Shown: positions 28,601 to 41,906 of the stretch, one piece after another | Numbering within the stretch: position 1 is the stretch's first letter | Layout of the letters: every line of letters starts with the position of its first letter | Assembly (NCBI GenBank): GCA_036785705.1 | Contig: JAWUZG010000032.1 | Coordinates: 17,541,501 to 17,605,500 of the forward strand | Length of the DNA stretch: 64,000 bases | From: Acanthornis magna | Lineage: Eukaryota; Chordata; Aves; Passeriformes; Acanthizidae | Direction: 5' to 3' | The notes under the pieces: model-generated | Told to the model about the DNA's origin: nothing | The model's input: only the letters and a program-made list of their open reading frames with translations | The model's database searches: none | Program-made: the position numbers and the translations under genes

Positions 28601-31600
28601 CATGCTGAGCCTGATGCAGGTTGACTGACATGCACACCACTTCTTTCCACATCTTATCAGACCTGGAGTTAATGCTGGGCAGAGGGGTAGCTGGCACAGT
28701 GAATGTGTAGGCTCACTGTACACAAAACCATCCTACCATTTTGCAATTTTCACCTATCAGCAGTCCAGACTTGTTCTTGATGTGAGGAATTCCAGCTGCA
28801 TTTTGAGAGATGACAAGACTTCAGAAGAGGAAAGGCAGGATTCTCATGGTAGGCTGCCTAGAAATGAAAATTCCTGCCTCCCATCTGGAGCCCCTTGTTA
28901 CAGATTTGGTCTGCTGCCTGGAGAGAGACCAGAGCTTTCCACAATGCGAGGAAGGCCAACAGAAGATGCACCACTCATTTCATCTGAGGGAAGTCTTACA
29001 TTCTCCATTTTGGAAGACACTTGGTCAGCCTGAAGCTCCTATCAGGTGTTCCTCTTCTCCATACAACAGAGATGTATGTGTACTTCTCCTGCAGCTAGAT
29101 GTCTATGCGGAGAATTGCAGTAGTCCCAAGGTCTAAGTTGCCAGTGAGGAAGAAAATAGCAAGGGAAAACGATGATGTTCAGGAAAGAAATAGAAGCTGG
29201 CCAGTTAATGGCAACAGTTTAAAATTAAGGAGATATCATCATGGTCCAAACAGTCAATGGCAGGCTCTGTCTGGGAACAGGGACCTACTACAAAAAGAAG
29301 CAACTACAATTCTAATTTGCAAAGCAATAAACATTTTAGACAGAGCATGAAAGATTATTTTTATTTTCTGATGCCATCGTCAGATCTCCATGTTCCTTTC
29401 AGCCAGGCACACCCCAGCTGTGTAGTTCTAGAAACTACTTTTATTGCTTTTGCACCATAGGAAAAAAGTAAACGCTTTGACTGATCTGCAATCAGATGTT
29501 CCCCTTACACAGCTCAGTGCAGAGACAACGATGAATGCAGCTCTGATGTTGATGCCAGATAAGAAGGTCTATCAAAAGGGGAGTGCCAAAGTGACAGAAG
29601 GGTAAACCCTCCATCTTTCTTTGTAGGGTACACAAGGGTAAAACCTCCTTCTTTCTTTGTAAGATCTTCCCTAGTGGTGAATAAACCTTAAATCTCATGT
29701 AAATCAGAGTGTACTTAATCAAAGAGATGGAACAACTTGCACAATTCGAGCATTTGCTGCACTAAGCTCAAGAATGCATCTATATTTTCTTGTGTGCAAA
29801 AATTTGTACCATAAGTAGTCCCTCACATTTCCTTGTACTATGAGGTATTCATATAAGAATGAAGGAGAATGCCTACTGTTAATTGCTTTTATTGAGTTAG
29901 ACTTGCCTTTTCTGTTCCCTTTTTGCTAGTAAACAAAACACATTCTGGAGCAGGGCTGATCTGTGTTTTACTAATTTCTCAACCAAATGGAAAGCAATTT
30001 GGAAACCACAACCCTGCCCACCTCCACCAATTCAAGTATGTTAACAAATATGGTCTCTTTAATCCAAAACCTTAATGTTTCCCTTGGTACTGAACATCCT
30101 GTGCGCTGAGCAGTGAGAGCAACTGGGCTGAACAAAACACCTGGTCTCCAAGACTCCCTCTCCCCGGGCACAACTTGGCATCCCCAAATATTTCAAGCAT
30201 CTTCATGTTCCAGTTTCCACAGGTTGCATCCAAGTTTGAGTTCAGTGTTTGAGTGAAATTAACCTTCTGCAAAACCTCCTTGAAAGGTTAGATCTGTGTT
30301 CAGGAGAGACTGGATTTAACAGACTGTCACAGAAGTGATCATTCTTTGCTGGGGCTTGCGCTGATTGAAAGCCTTCCACCGTTTTCTCAGCAATGCAGCC
30401 CAGTATATTTTGCATTTTTGTCAGCCCATCCTTTTCCTTACCCTTATAGCAACAGGCAGCTAACTGACGGCTATTTAATTTCAGACTCCTATTTATTTCT
30501 GAAAGAAATGGATGTTATTTAAAATTCCATCCCACCCACGATGTGAAACTAATAGACCTGCTTAATTATGGGAAAACTATATGTGTGGGTATTAAGGAAA
30601 AAACCCTGAGAAAATGTTTTTTAAATGTTGATTGCTAATGAGATCTAATGATACCAAACAGAGTGTGCTGCTCTAAGAATTTCAGCATGATAAATGCTTT
30701 TAAATTCTACTGAAAGAAACACCAAAATAAGTTACAGTGCCACTTAGTAAGACACCCTTGAGTGAAAGTAATAGGCACGAGGGAGCATGACTTCAGAAAG
30801 TAGGCCCAATTACATACATTACATATATATTTCCTTCCGAACATACTTCCCTCCTTTCTTCTTTAACAGTCTAAATTTCCGACTGGTTTCTTTGGGACTT
30901 CTGGCTAAGTAAGAGTAAGCTTCACACTACAGTTATTGTCAGCTTCCTGTGGTCTAAGAGACAAATACGGTTAAAATAAAAATGTGCTACCTCCTGTTGT
31001 TCCAAACACTTGACTGATCAGAATCAAATGTAGTGTATTAGGAGGGTCAAATTTAGAAGATCTGGGATAGTAGACCTTACCTCTGTGGCTTTCAGAAAGC
31101 AGTAGCAGTCCTAAGTCTCCACAGTGTGTCCCAAGCAATGCTCAGAGGCCAGGGAATTCTGCTGCTGACAATCCAGAGCCTTTCCCTTCCCAGAATTCTG
31201 GTATGGTCAAAACAGGCAGTGAGTTTGTTTTGCTGCCACTTAGAAACTCTCTTCTCTTCAAATGGCTTTGTAATTTGGCTACGAAGAGAAGCACAAGGGG
31301 AAAGCAGAGTGATTTGTAGCAAATACATCTCATTTCATTTTAGAGAAACACTTACCTGGAATCAGTCATTGCTGTTCTTCTCTGGTGGCAGATTTCTATT
31401 TTGTGTATAGAGAAGACCCATAATTCACTAACTTAAGTGTTTGTGTATTCTGCATTACTTTGGGGATGCAAAACATGAATAAATCTATGACACTTGTATT
31501 TCTTAGTGCAACTGTTATTTATGTATATATAGAAGTATTCTAATAGTGTGAGACTTACCAGGGCTGGAGTTACGCTTGATGAAAACTCTAGCAGAACTTA

Positions 31601-32755
31601 AATTCCTGCTTATATCCAGAAGTAGTACTTCTTCTTCACTTTATTGCTAGCCAGTCTCATACTTCAAGCCAGATTTTAGAGTTAGAGAAGACCTCAAAAT
31701 CTCCAGTATGTGAAGGATTAATGTAATACAAAAACTTCTGAATGAATAGGAAACAAAAGAGATTACTGTGATACAGTGAGCATCAATACAGTGTGAACCA
31801 AAGATCTCTGAAGGTATGGGAAAGATTCTCAGTTACTTCAACATAATTTGAATAGAATCATGCTTTGTAATGATAAACTCTGAAGTGACTATTTCCTCTG
31901 TGTGCTTTTCTACTTCCTTTCGTATTATTGTAGCTTCTATCTGGTAAAAAATATGGCTTTTATGGATGCATTTCTAAATACTCCATTCTTACAATCTCAG
32001 TGGCATTTGAAAATATAAATTTGTATTTAAAAAACTTAATAGAAGAATATGTTTTAACAACTTGTTGCACTGTCTGATGGGAGTTTAAAGTTCATGTGTA
32101 TCAGACACTGGTTTTCATATAAACTGAAACTTCCTTAGACCATTCATTGTCTTCTAGCATGTCCTTGGAGTGTGAGTAAATTTTTGATTTTTGTTTTATT
32201 TCAGGGTGACAAAACAATTATTGAGATTTTCCATGGGATGAATCCCAGTTTTGGATGGATGTGTCCTTGGGTGTGGAATCTGAGACACTATGGGCTTTGA
32301 TCCCTCATCTTGCAAAACATTGAAATAATAGTATTCTTTCAAAACAAAACCAAAGAAACTAAACTCCCCTGTAAGACAGAGAACTTGTTGGTGTTTCTAA
32401 AGTCAGTGGAAACTAAGAATAATAAATATTTTGTGAAAGTGGGTTAAAAGCAACAAAAAACTCACATGAAAAAACCTCCTGTGAAATAATCAGACCAGTC
32501 GAGTAAGGTATGTAAAGTACAATGGATATCACAATATAAAAATCCACACAAGCAATCCTAGCAGCAAGTACAGTATACTCCTGGGCACTTTGTGAAAAAA
32601 GCATGCTTTCTAACCATGATATAGTTAATGTTTAGTATAGGTTTGTATACCACAGTTCTGCAAATGTAAGTATATTACCTAACTGTGAAAACAAAAGCAA
32701 AACTCAGTTTCATCTGCTCCATTTGGTCGTGGTACATATCCTGCAATGCATCTTT
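25627..32755. other. Unique AT-rich non-coding sequence
   Basis: No gene or recognisable transposon. A very good splice-acceptor-like tract ends at about 26505 (TTTTCTTGCAG), and another ends near 32204 (TTTTATTTCAG); neither leads into a recognisable coding exon. Several open frames of 60-108 codons at 28.4-29.5 kb show no known motifs. A 36-bp tandem duplication near 29.6 kb is listed separately. Confidence 0.5.
29599..29662. repeat. Two-copy 36-bp tandem duplication
   Basis: The block starting AGGGTAAACCCTCC at 29599 recurs with period 36 at 29635 (AGGGTAAAACCTCC). Copy 2 matches copy 1 with two differences over the first 27 bases and then diverges. The unit includes a CTTTCTTTGTA segment in both copies. 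This is a local replication-slippage-type duplication. Confidence 0.8.
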
Positions 32756-32791
32756 ATAGATAGACAGACAGACAGACAGAAGGATAGATAG
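32756..32791. repeat. GATA/GACA compound microsatellite
   Basis: The tract runs ATAGATA, then four to five GACA units, then an interrupted GATAGATAG. Compound GATA/GACA repeats are frequent in vertebrates and often length-polymorphic. This one is short and partly interrupted. Confidence 0.85.
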
Positions 32792-35700
32792 CTTGTTGGT
32801 GGTTTCAGACCATCAGATATAGTAAGAGAAGGTCCTCCTTTATTTCCTATTCCCAGCTTTGGAATGCCAGCCAGGTAGGCTTACTTATATTTCTATTTAT
32901 CACTACACAGAAATAATTCTTTCATCTGTTCTCTATATCTAAGAGCATGAGCTTTCAATTTTATGTAAGCTATCAAGACAATCTCTCATACAGTATTGTC
33001 ACTTTTAATACATTGTTATGATATTGTGTAGCTCTCATAGCTTCTAAGAGTGTTTTGAAAAACAATTTTATAATGCTTTCTTCTTTCAATATCCTCTTCC
33101 TAAAAGAAAAGGCATAGTGCTAATAGTAGCTTGCAATATATCCTTCCAATTCACTCGAGGGTTTTGCTGTGACTTTCCTTTTTCCTTTCTGGTTATGCCT
33201 TCATTGAAAGAAAAAGCATAATAGCCCTCCCCAACAGCTAAAGTATATATGAAATATAGCAGACAAAAGTTAAATCAAGTCCTTTATGCAAGAGAAAAAG
33301 ATGTACCTTCTGTCTTAGAGATTGAAAAATTTGGGATTCTTGTCTGCTGTATTCGGCAGTGCTACCAGCTCTGTGTTTTGTTCTGTCTTTTATTCTGCAG
33401 TGCTGAGTCCAAGCAGGGTCCAGGTCTCACCTCAGCTTCCTGTAGTAGTGTTGGCACAGGAACAAATAATGAAAAATATCAGTGGTCTCAATATTCCTGG
33501 AACAATTTTCCTGGGCTATGGAAATAGGCAGACCTTTAGTTGGTATACAGAAGCTAGTTGTCTGCTTTTTGCTCAAGGTGCTCTGAGCACCAGACTTTTC
33601 TATTGAAACACAAATTGGAGACAGAAAAGAAACAACTAAATAAAAAGCATGCTACCTGAAATATCTGCTTAGCTGCTGTTTTTGTAATGATTTTGCAAAT
33701 CCTTTAATAATACAGGATAAAAAATAAATCCAAGGTACAAATTATTTGAAGTGTCCTATGACATGAAATTAAGAATAGTGCAAAACTTCTCATACTGGTT
33801 AGTGGAAAGAGACAGGCATTCCTAGAGCTTGATTTATGACATTGCTAAATAAGTAAACATATAAATTAGGTCAAACAAATTGTGCATCATAGCTGCCTTT
33901 TCTGTTTACAAAAAGGACAATATCTATGCGAATAGCTCACCTGCCAACCCCCTATGTGGTATGTTAAATTTGCACACATATCTCATGTAACCTAGCAAAC
34001 CAGGAGGGGTACGCAGTTAACATATTGTGTTTTACATCGTGCCCTGACTTGAATGATATATAAGGACTTACTGCCGTTGGTATAGGATGAAGAAATGAGT
34101 AACCAAACAAAATAATAAACCAAAATAAATAATATAACAAAATAACTGATGGCAACTAAATGGATGGGGTCCACCCAGAATTTAATTCTAAAAATAGAAA
34201 TTTTCATTTCATTTTCATTGAAGAAAAGTTTTGAAATAGTGAAAGATCTTGAAAAACAGAAATACTGCATCTTTGCTGGCTCTGTTAATAGCAGTGGTAT
34301 AATAATAGAGTTGATAATATCATCACAGGTTAAGGACTTCCACTCATCAAAATCCTTCTGTATGGAGTTATTTTAAGTACAGGCTTACATTTCCCTTTAA
34401 ATTTCACAGGATTTTTTCTTTGTTCCAGCACCAAGATCAATAATACTTTTGGAGAAGTATATGCCATGAGTACAAATTTTGATACAAAAGATAAAAATTG
34501 AGCAAGCCAGAAGTATTTCTACACTGTTTTGAGGTCATCTGTTATATAACTAAAGTGAGTTAGGGAAGTAGAAAAATATGTGCTTAAGCTGCAGTGTAAA
34601 TACACAAGGAAAATAAAATCAGATTATCACTATTGCCATACACATTAATGCACTTAAAGAAGATACTTTAGCACTTGAAAATAAGATACCAGTTTGAACT
34701 CAATTTTTAAAAAGACATATTATAGACAGTTAGAAGAAGTTTAGAGTGAAGAGTAAGCTTACATTGTCTCATCTGCCCTTTACAGTTTTTGATCTGATTT
34801 TACATACAATAGGATGGAGGAGGGAAGAAATTTGAACTTGGAAATTTGCTTATTTTTTGCTTAAGAAAAGAGATGGCCTGTGCATAAATATCTTCCTCTC
34901 TTTATACTGTGCATTTTTTTCTGTCATAAACATAGAATTTCCATTTCTGAGCTTGATGGCCCATAATCAGTTTTCATCAGGTGACAGATTTATGTTTTCC
35001 AGCTGTATGAAAGTGTCTGACATAAATACTTGTGGCTTTCATAGTTATATTCTTTCAAAAAAGGGTCTGTCACAAGCAAACTTCAGGCATCAGAACTTCT
35101 TTTTTCCCCTCTTCCTTGCTGCTATTCTGTACCACTGCTCTGATGTCTCATTATACCTGCACAAGAAAGGCTATTATCCTTCACACGTTTAGCTGCTGAT
35201 CTAAATGAAAGTACATTATCTAAATAGTTGAATCAAGAAGCATACAACTAAAACTCATTTGAGTTTGATCTGTATTTCTTGGTGCTTTAACAGGTTAACA
35301 GCTTCCTGTGAAATTACTTTATTCAAGGGTTTTCACCATAATTTGGTCATAATGTGGTCTAGACCTAATGGTAATAAGAACTTGCAGAAAATCTGCAGTT
35401 CATTTTATGTCTCAGTAGAAAAACGTGTCTTTTCTAAATAATTCAGAAATTGCATTCAGAAACAATATGCACATTATCAAGGATAGGTCTAATAGGGAAT
35501 TTATCTAACACTATAGAGTGAGTATTTCAAATAGTTATCATAGCACATGAATATTAAATATCATCTTATTAGCATTAAATGGTCAGTTAGTTAAGTCCCT
35601 GCATATTTACCTCAGTAATACTGGAAATAAAGCACAAATTAAGTTCTTTTTTGAGTGCTGTGCATTTATTTCATGCTCTCAGAGGCTCTCAGTGGTACTA

Positions 35701-36810
35701 TAGCAGTATTCTGTCTATGCCAGCATATGCTATTATCATTGTGGAAGTTTATATGGGAGATCATTTTGTCATTAATCCAGACTTCTGGAAAACTTCAGAG
35801 CAGGAAGAGCATGTTGTGGTAGAAATCAAACAAATATATCATCTTAAACCAACAAAAGTGGAATCCAAGTATGCGTGCTGTATTTCCATTCTACACCCTG
35901 TTTTCAGACTGGGATACTAACTTTTGTACGTGATGTAAACTGAAAACACTTAAGAGGCTTTTGAAGGAAATAAATCATATTTTACACAATGTTAGGGTAT
36001 TTTTTTTTCTTTTGTGGTTAAAAAGTCATAAATAATTTAACCTGTAACAGCTTCAGTGTTGTAAACAGTTTTAAACCAAGAAAGTCCATTGCAATGTTTT
36101 TACATGTATACAAGGTAAATTTTTATTTTCACCATAAGGATTCAGGAAATTTATTCAAATCTGATGTATTCATGAAAAATGGGACAGGCGTTTTATCTCC
36201 TCAGAAGTCACTAAAGGGGTTTATTCTTCTATTGATCCTCTCCTGTTACCCAGTTTATTTGCAGTGTTCCTAACTGTTTAACTCTTCAGTATATTAAGGA
36301 AAGAGGGATTATTGTTAATATCTTCCTCAATAAGCAGGCACCTCCTACCTGGCATGGCAAAGGAGAGGTTTTTGATCACAGACCTTTACCCTCACATAGA
36401 CCTGAGGCACAGAGAAATGTGAAGCGCAAGAAGGGAGACTGACACATGAACAATTCAAACAGCAGATCTTAAATGGCCATGAATCCTGGCTTCCATTAGT
36501 TCCTGGATGACAGCTTTCTTTGCTGGTGGAGCTGCAGCCAGCAGAATGGTCATCATGTGCCTAAGCCTAGACAAAAGATAATGACTGTAGTAGGTGGTTA
36601 CAAAATCCTTTGTGTCCATGGTGTAGCATGCATGTGTTGGCTGGAGGGAATTCCCATCTGCCAGACGGATGCTTCGGAATAAAAATTGTTCAGTCAACAC
36701 TTATACATGTCCCTGAGTTTAAGGCAACTTTTTGTGTGCAAGCTTCAACGCCACATTTTGTTTGAATTATAGGTGGCAACTTCTCTGATTGTGTGACTGG
36801 CTTTGAGGAA
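32792..36810. other. Unique AT-rich non-coding sequence
   Basis: I see no gene and no recognisable repeat family, only short open frames without motifs. The minus-strand open frame at 36455-36700 is described separately. Confidence 0.5.
36455..36700 (-). other. Minus-strand open frame, possible decayed exon
   Basis: Eighty-one codons are open, preceded directly by an in-frame stop. The first codon is GTG, so no ATG opens the frame. The predicted peptide has a varied, globular-looking composition with a predicted helical C-terminal half (a run of A/P/K/E/L residues around 55-72) and ends in a TGA at 36455-36457. An AG after a T-rich stretch near 36671-36685 could serve as a weak splice acceptor. 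I cannot assign it to any family. It may be an old retrogene piece, a terminal exon or chance; chance is most likely without comparative evidence. Confidence 0.15.
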
Positions 36811-36918
36811 TCAGGTCTACGTGGAAGATGTCCCTGCCCAGGGCAGGGGGATTGCAGCTAGATGATCCTTAAGATCCTTTCCAACCCAAACCATTCTATG
36901 ACTTTATGATCCTATAAC
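36811..36918 (+). mobile_element. CR1 LINE, 3'-end fragment (plus strand)
   Basis: About 110 bp matches the end of avian CR1: a GTCCCTGCCCAGGGCAGGGGG block, then TAGATGATCC and CCTTTCCAACCCAAACC. It finishes in degenerate 8-bp tail units at 36893-36916 (ATTCTATG, ACTTTATG, ATCCTATA). The copy is strongly 5'-truncated and non-coding. The degenerated tail shows that it is old. Confidence 0.92.
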
Positions 36919-39034
36919 TCTGCCTACCAAGTGGGTGCACCGATAGCAAGAAGAGAATAAAGGTGCTGGGTGTTATTGTATCTTTATAGACACAGGTGAG
37001 GAATTTAAACTGGGGAATTAACTTTTCTTACTCTCTGAAGTGTGTCTTTTGTTAAAGACACCTGAACTTGCATTGAGCAAGCTGATGTGGCTCTCCAGCA
37101 TAGCTCAGGCATTAGCTCAGGTCTGGGAAGCAGTGAAGCTGTGTTATCTCAGCATGCCACCCTGGGGAGAGCGCGTCTGGCTTTCTTGCTTCCAGTTTTG
37201 GAACGGGCTTGGTTGCTGTGAGCTTGGGAATCTCTGTGCCACAGATGTTTGCATGCCATGAAAAGCAAATCCAGCCTATTATATTGCACACATCAAATCT
37301 GACACGCAGTTGCTGCCCTTTTTGTCATCCTAGTTAAGACTATAAAAAATTGAAATTTACTTACTTCATATCTTTAGTCTTTCTTACTTGCCAGACTTGC
37401 TGGTCTCATCTTTGAACTGTAGCATAATGCTCACGTCTGTGCTGCAGAACTACATTCAGTATTTTGAACTCTTTCTCAGCTCGGGGTATCTGTGTCTCAC
37501 TTTTAAGCTGGGTGCTAGTTCATGTTGCTGTGCAGGCAAGTACTTTCAAGTGAAAAACTTTAGTTTTCTGCTTTCCCAACTATCCTTTTCAATCTTATAG
37601 GCTCAAAGTGTTCACTCATCTTGTACAATCAAAGTTTTTGCCTTTCTTGTTTCTTTCTTTTTCCGTTCTCCTTACCTTTCTGTCCAGACTTGTCTCCTTC
37701 TCACTGGTCCTTTTCTTCACACTTTCATCTGTCATTTTTTCATTGGTCTGTTCTTAATTTTATTTTATTTTCTACAGATCTTCTGTTTAAAAAAATAGAC
37801 CTCTGACTCATTCCCCTCAAAATGTATTCAAAAGAATATCTTCATTCCTCATATTTCTTCAAGACCCCTACAAGCGGGTTTTGTTTCTGAGATTTTGGAT
37901 AGATATTTCACTTCCATGACAGCTATAGATATTTCAGGGTTCATATCACCGCATCAGAAATACAGCCAGTCCAGACTCATAAATCAGTATTACTAAGGTG
38001 TATCTGAAGAACTGAAACACTTTTATTGCAAACATCAGTGATAATATGGGCCACAGAATTGCCCTGGAATATGGATGAGTACAAACCATTTAGGAACAAA
38101 TATTCTGGCTGATAACTGACAGCCAGCCAAAAGCAGCCCCTGATAAAGATAAATAACCTGTACTCAGGGAAATTTTTTGCATCATTAAACATGGTGAGCA
38201 TATTAGCTAGCAGGGGGTGGAGCTGAGTCCCTAAAGAGATAAATCTAAATTATATGCGCTGCAGTGATCATAACAGTAATGCACCATCTTGGCTAACTAG
38301 CTGACATCAACAGGGAAGGGAATTTCAGATTTAAATGAACCAAACTAAAGAGAATTGCAGTATGCATACAGATTAATTGGATCACATTCATGAACTTTTC
38401 AGCCTTTTTCTCTGGTCTGTTTTCATTGGTCAAAGCATAAGGAGTTTATACTTTTCTTGTCAGTTTTTGCATCATTTTTTATTCTTGCTTTCTTATGTGA
38501 TTTGATTAATTACTCCTTTACTTGCCTTCCATTAATCACCTTATACCACAGTTGTATAAACTCTGGCAAAAAGCTTATAGATGGACAGGAGAAGTTTAGT
38601 GTCATTTTTCTGTAAATAGGAAAGTACACTTAGCAATTTTATACCTAGTGTTTCAAAAAGGGGGAATTCTGAAATCAAAGCAAAGAAAACATTTAGTTAC
38701 CCAGAAACATCTAAACAATCAAATTAAGCTTTACTAGAAGAACACAATTTGGATGAAATATTTCCCTTAAAATGAATGTGGTCTATTTTTAAAACCATAT
38801 CAAGTGTATTTTCTTAGGGTAAGGAATGTCTTGCTAAAAGACAATTGCCCACTTTTCAATATATGTCCTTTTTGTTTTCCAAGAAAAGTTTGGGTTCTAA
38901 CTGCTAGAAGGTGCATGAAGTAAAACGATATTAGTTGGTTGAAACTGATTTGGTATAACTTGCGGTTTTATACTATTAATTGGGTACATTTATTTCCTGT
39001 TGACTTGGCAAGTAAGGAAGTAAACCGGATGTGA

Positions 39035-39066
39035 CACATCCTTTAGCCAACACATTCTTTAGCCAA
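39035..39066. repeat. Two-copy 16-bp tandem duplication
   Basis: CACATCCTTTAGCCAA (39035-39050) is followed at once by CACATTCTTTAGCCAA (39051-39066). The copies differ at one of 16 positions. The duplication is fairly young or conserved, judging only from this similarity. Confidence 0.85.
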
Positions 39067-40834
39067 AACCAAATATGCATTTTCATGAATAATTACTCAG
39101 GTATGTTATTGTCCTGATAGCAATCAAATCTGTTCAAGAGGCTCACAGATAAATTAGTGGTTATCCTTGTTCTGTATAAAGATCCACTTGGAAATGTTTA
39201 AGTGTATTTGATAACATGGCCTGAAAGAAGCATCAGAGTACAGAAAAGTGACATGCAAAGGACAACACATTTGCTCCATTCCTTGTCTGCTCTCTGCTCC
39301 AGGTCTATGATTGCAGCTCAGAACTCCTGTGTGTGCTCCTGGGCATCAGACCTGTGGTACCTAAACATCCATCAGATTGTGTGGGCTGCTTTTCCTGCTG
39401 GGGAAATGCTGATGAAAGGCAGGAATTACTTACTTTGGTAGCAAGGAATTTTTCACCTAAGTCCCTCCAAGGCCTGTGTTCTAGCTGGGAGGGCTGCATC
39501 TGACTGTAGTAACTCTGTGACCTGGGTACAGGGCTCAAATGGGCTGCTGCAAATCAAGGAATTTCAAAAGCTTTACTAGCGGCCAAAAGGGGCTTGACCC
39601 TTAGAGGAACAAATTAAAAAATGGCAACTGGAATTTTACAATGCTATGGCACCCCGGAGTGATACAACTTCTCAGAGTGCCTGCACGTAGCTCACCATAT
39701 TTAGTGAAATAAGAGATATATCAAGACAGATGACTGAGTACACTTGCTAGACAAGTTCCCCCTGTAAAGTAACAAACAGAAAATTTACAACTTGACTGTG
39801 TGGTGAAATCAGCTAAGCTGATTTTCAGTGCTGGGCATTCAACAACATGGATTGAGGGCAGGAAATCTCCTGACTCTGTGAAAAGCTCCAGTTTCAAGTC
39901 CTGATTCTGCAGAGCACCTCAGCATATATTTCAGACCTCTTGGTGTTACTTAAAGCTGAACTTAAATATTTTCCTATCCTGGGACTCTAATGAGGAGGTA
40001 GGCAGCAGGAACTTTCTCAAGAGCTTACCAGAGCTTTTGTATGCTGGAGATTATCCATGAAATGATGGAGAATAACTCCTACCCTGACTATCCTCAGCTG
40101 TAAATAAAATGGAAGCTTAAGGATGATGGCATTTCTCCAGGTCTTCCTGTCAGTGCTGTAGGGTATGATCTTGAAATCCTGAGTGCCAAATACCATGTTC
40201 ATGGAGCAGCTGCGAAACAGGGATTTCATACCCAATTTTTCTGTCAGGATCCGTTCTGAATGGGTTCAGTAAATCAACTGGTTTTGATGCCGAATTCCAA
40301 GTGAAAGACCTTGTTTAGGTAATTGTGGCAGAAAATTTTAAAAAGCTCAGCAAAAATGATGTTTCCATAGAGTTCTCAAATCTGTCACAATTCAGCCCAA
40401 AATTTGTGACCACTTATATATTACTTACATGAATATGAATGATCCAGTCTAATCTTTAAAAACAATGACTATTACCACTGCTCTTGAGAAACTTCTGGAT
40501 TCAGGACAAAAAATGCTGACCCCATTCCCTAAGCACTGCTTTGCCATAATCAGGCATTAATCTATTTTCAAAAGCTGCAACTTTTTAATTTAAAAATTTC
40601 ATCTCCAAATGTGATGCTGCTATTGCATTTGGTCAAAGCTTGTGAGCTGAAAAAATGTTTTCCCAGATCAGTCCTTTCCATTATCCATTGCTCTCAGAGG
40701 AACTGGTTTAGCAAGATGCTCCAGTCAGGGTATAGTTAGTTCAAAGATTTGAATGGGACTTTGATTTCTGTTGCTCTATTCATGTTTTTAAAGTTACAGA
40801 CTTGCTGATGTGGTATATTGAATTGAAGACTTGT

Positions 40835-40972
40835 TGTCTTCCCCCTACATTCATCTGCTGCTTTCGGTCTTTTTCTTTTCTGTGTTTTTTTTTCTGTCTT
40901 CATGTTCTTGTTTTCTTCATGTTTTCTGTTCTGACTTCTTTCTTCTCATTTCTTCTCTTAATTTCACTTAGA
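40835..40972. repeat. Pyrimidine-rich tract
   Basis: About 140 bases are dominated by T and C on the plus strand (TCTTCCCCC, TCTTTTTCTTTTCTG, TTCTTTCTTCTCATTTCTTCTC). Interruptions by G and A are sparse. It is a low-complexity region rather than a coding sequence. Such tracts can adopt triplex-like structure, which is inference here. Confidence 0.65.
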
Positions 40973-41820
40973 AATCCCTAATAGAGTAAAACGACTAAGA
41001 CAGAATAGTAAATTAAAATCAACTTTAAATTTGAAAGCAAAGCTATTTCTCTGATTGAATGTTATGTTTTGTGACTCAGAAAACTTTTCACTGTTCAGAG
41101 AAAATAAAAATCTCTTGAAGTGAATAAGAAATTTTTTTACTGACTTCAGTGGGTTGATGTTTAGGGAGTACTCTGATATTCCTTCTCAGGTTTGGTAAGA
41201 ATCCAGTAATTTTAACAATGTCATTTAACTTCCCAGGAAAAAAACCCCAAACCAAACCCAAAACTAGGGCAGTGCAAAACATTATATTCCTTGTGTTCTC
41301 TACTCCCATAATTTTACAATAGTCATGATCATGTAAGATCCAGGGAGGAAAGATTAGTCCTGTCACCCATTTATTGAAGGCAAAAAATGCTTTGATATAT
41401 TTCTCTCAAGTTGTGTGTTATATATAAAGCTTTGTGAAAATAGAGTAGAAAAAAAAAACAACCACCCTTGTGATAAAACTGTGAGTAAGCAGTTCCATGC
41501 AGGCTGTCATTTTCTTTCCTAATTGCAAATGCCTTCTTTCCATCACTTTATTCAGCATTTTTAATAACCAACAGTAAATGTGAGTAAATCACATTGACCT
41601 TTAAGGTCCATATATAAATCAAAATAAACACACAGAGATTAAACACGTTGTTGCTTTTATTGCAATGATATGCAACAATTATAGACTGGGTCAGTCTAGG
41701 GCACCATTGATATTGCTTGCCAACCAATTTATTTGTGAAACCTCTAACCCCTTTTATGTGTTTCTTCAAAGAGGAAGACCTAAGAGGCTCTTAGGTATGA
41801 CTGATGGAAAATTGGCTGCC

Positions 41821-41906
41821 TTTTTTTCCTTTTTTAAAATTTTTATTTTATTTTAAAAAATTATTTATTTATTTTAATTTTATTTATTTATTTCAATTTA
41901 AACTAG
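41821..41906. repeat. TTTA-rich low-complexity block
   Basis: A nearly pure A/T block contains several TTTA/TTTTA units on both sides of an A-run. It could be a decayed poly(A)-derived microsatellite. No adjoining element is recognised. Confidence 0.75.

Noticed and set aside
31675..31715. Possible short CR1 fragment (GAGAAGACCTCAAAATCTCC)
   Set aside because: The resemblance is limited to about 20 bases and lacks the tail repeats, so it cannot be told from chance.
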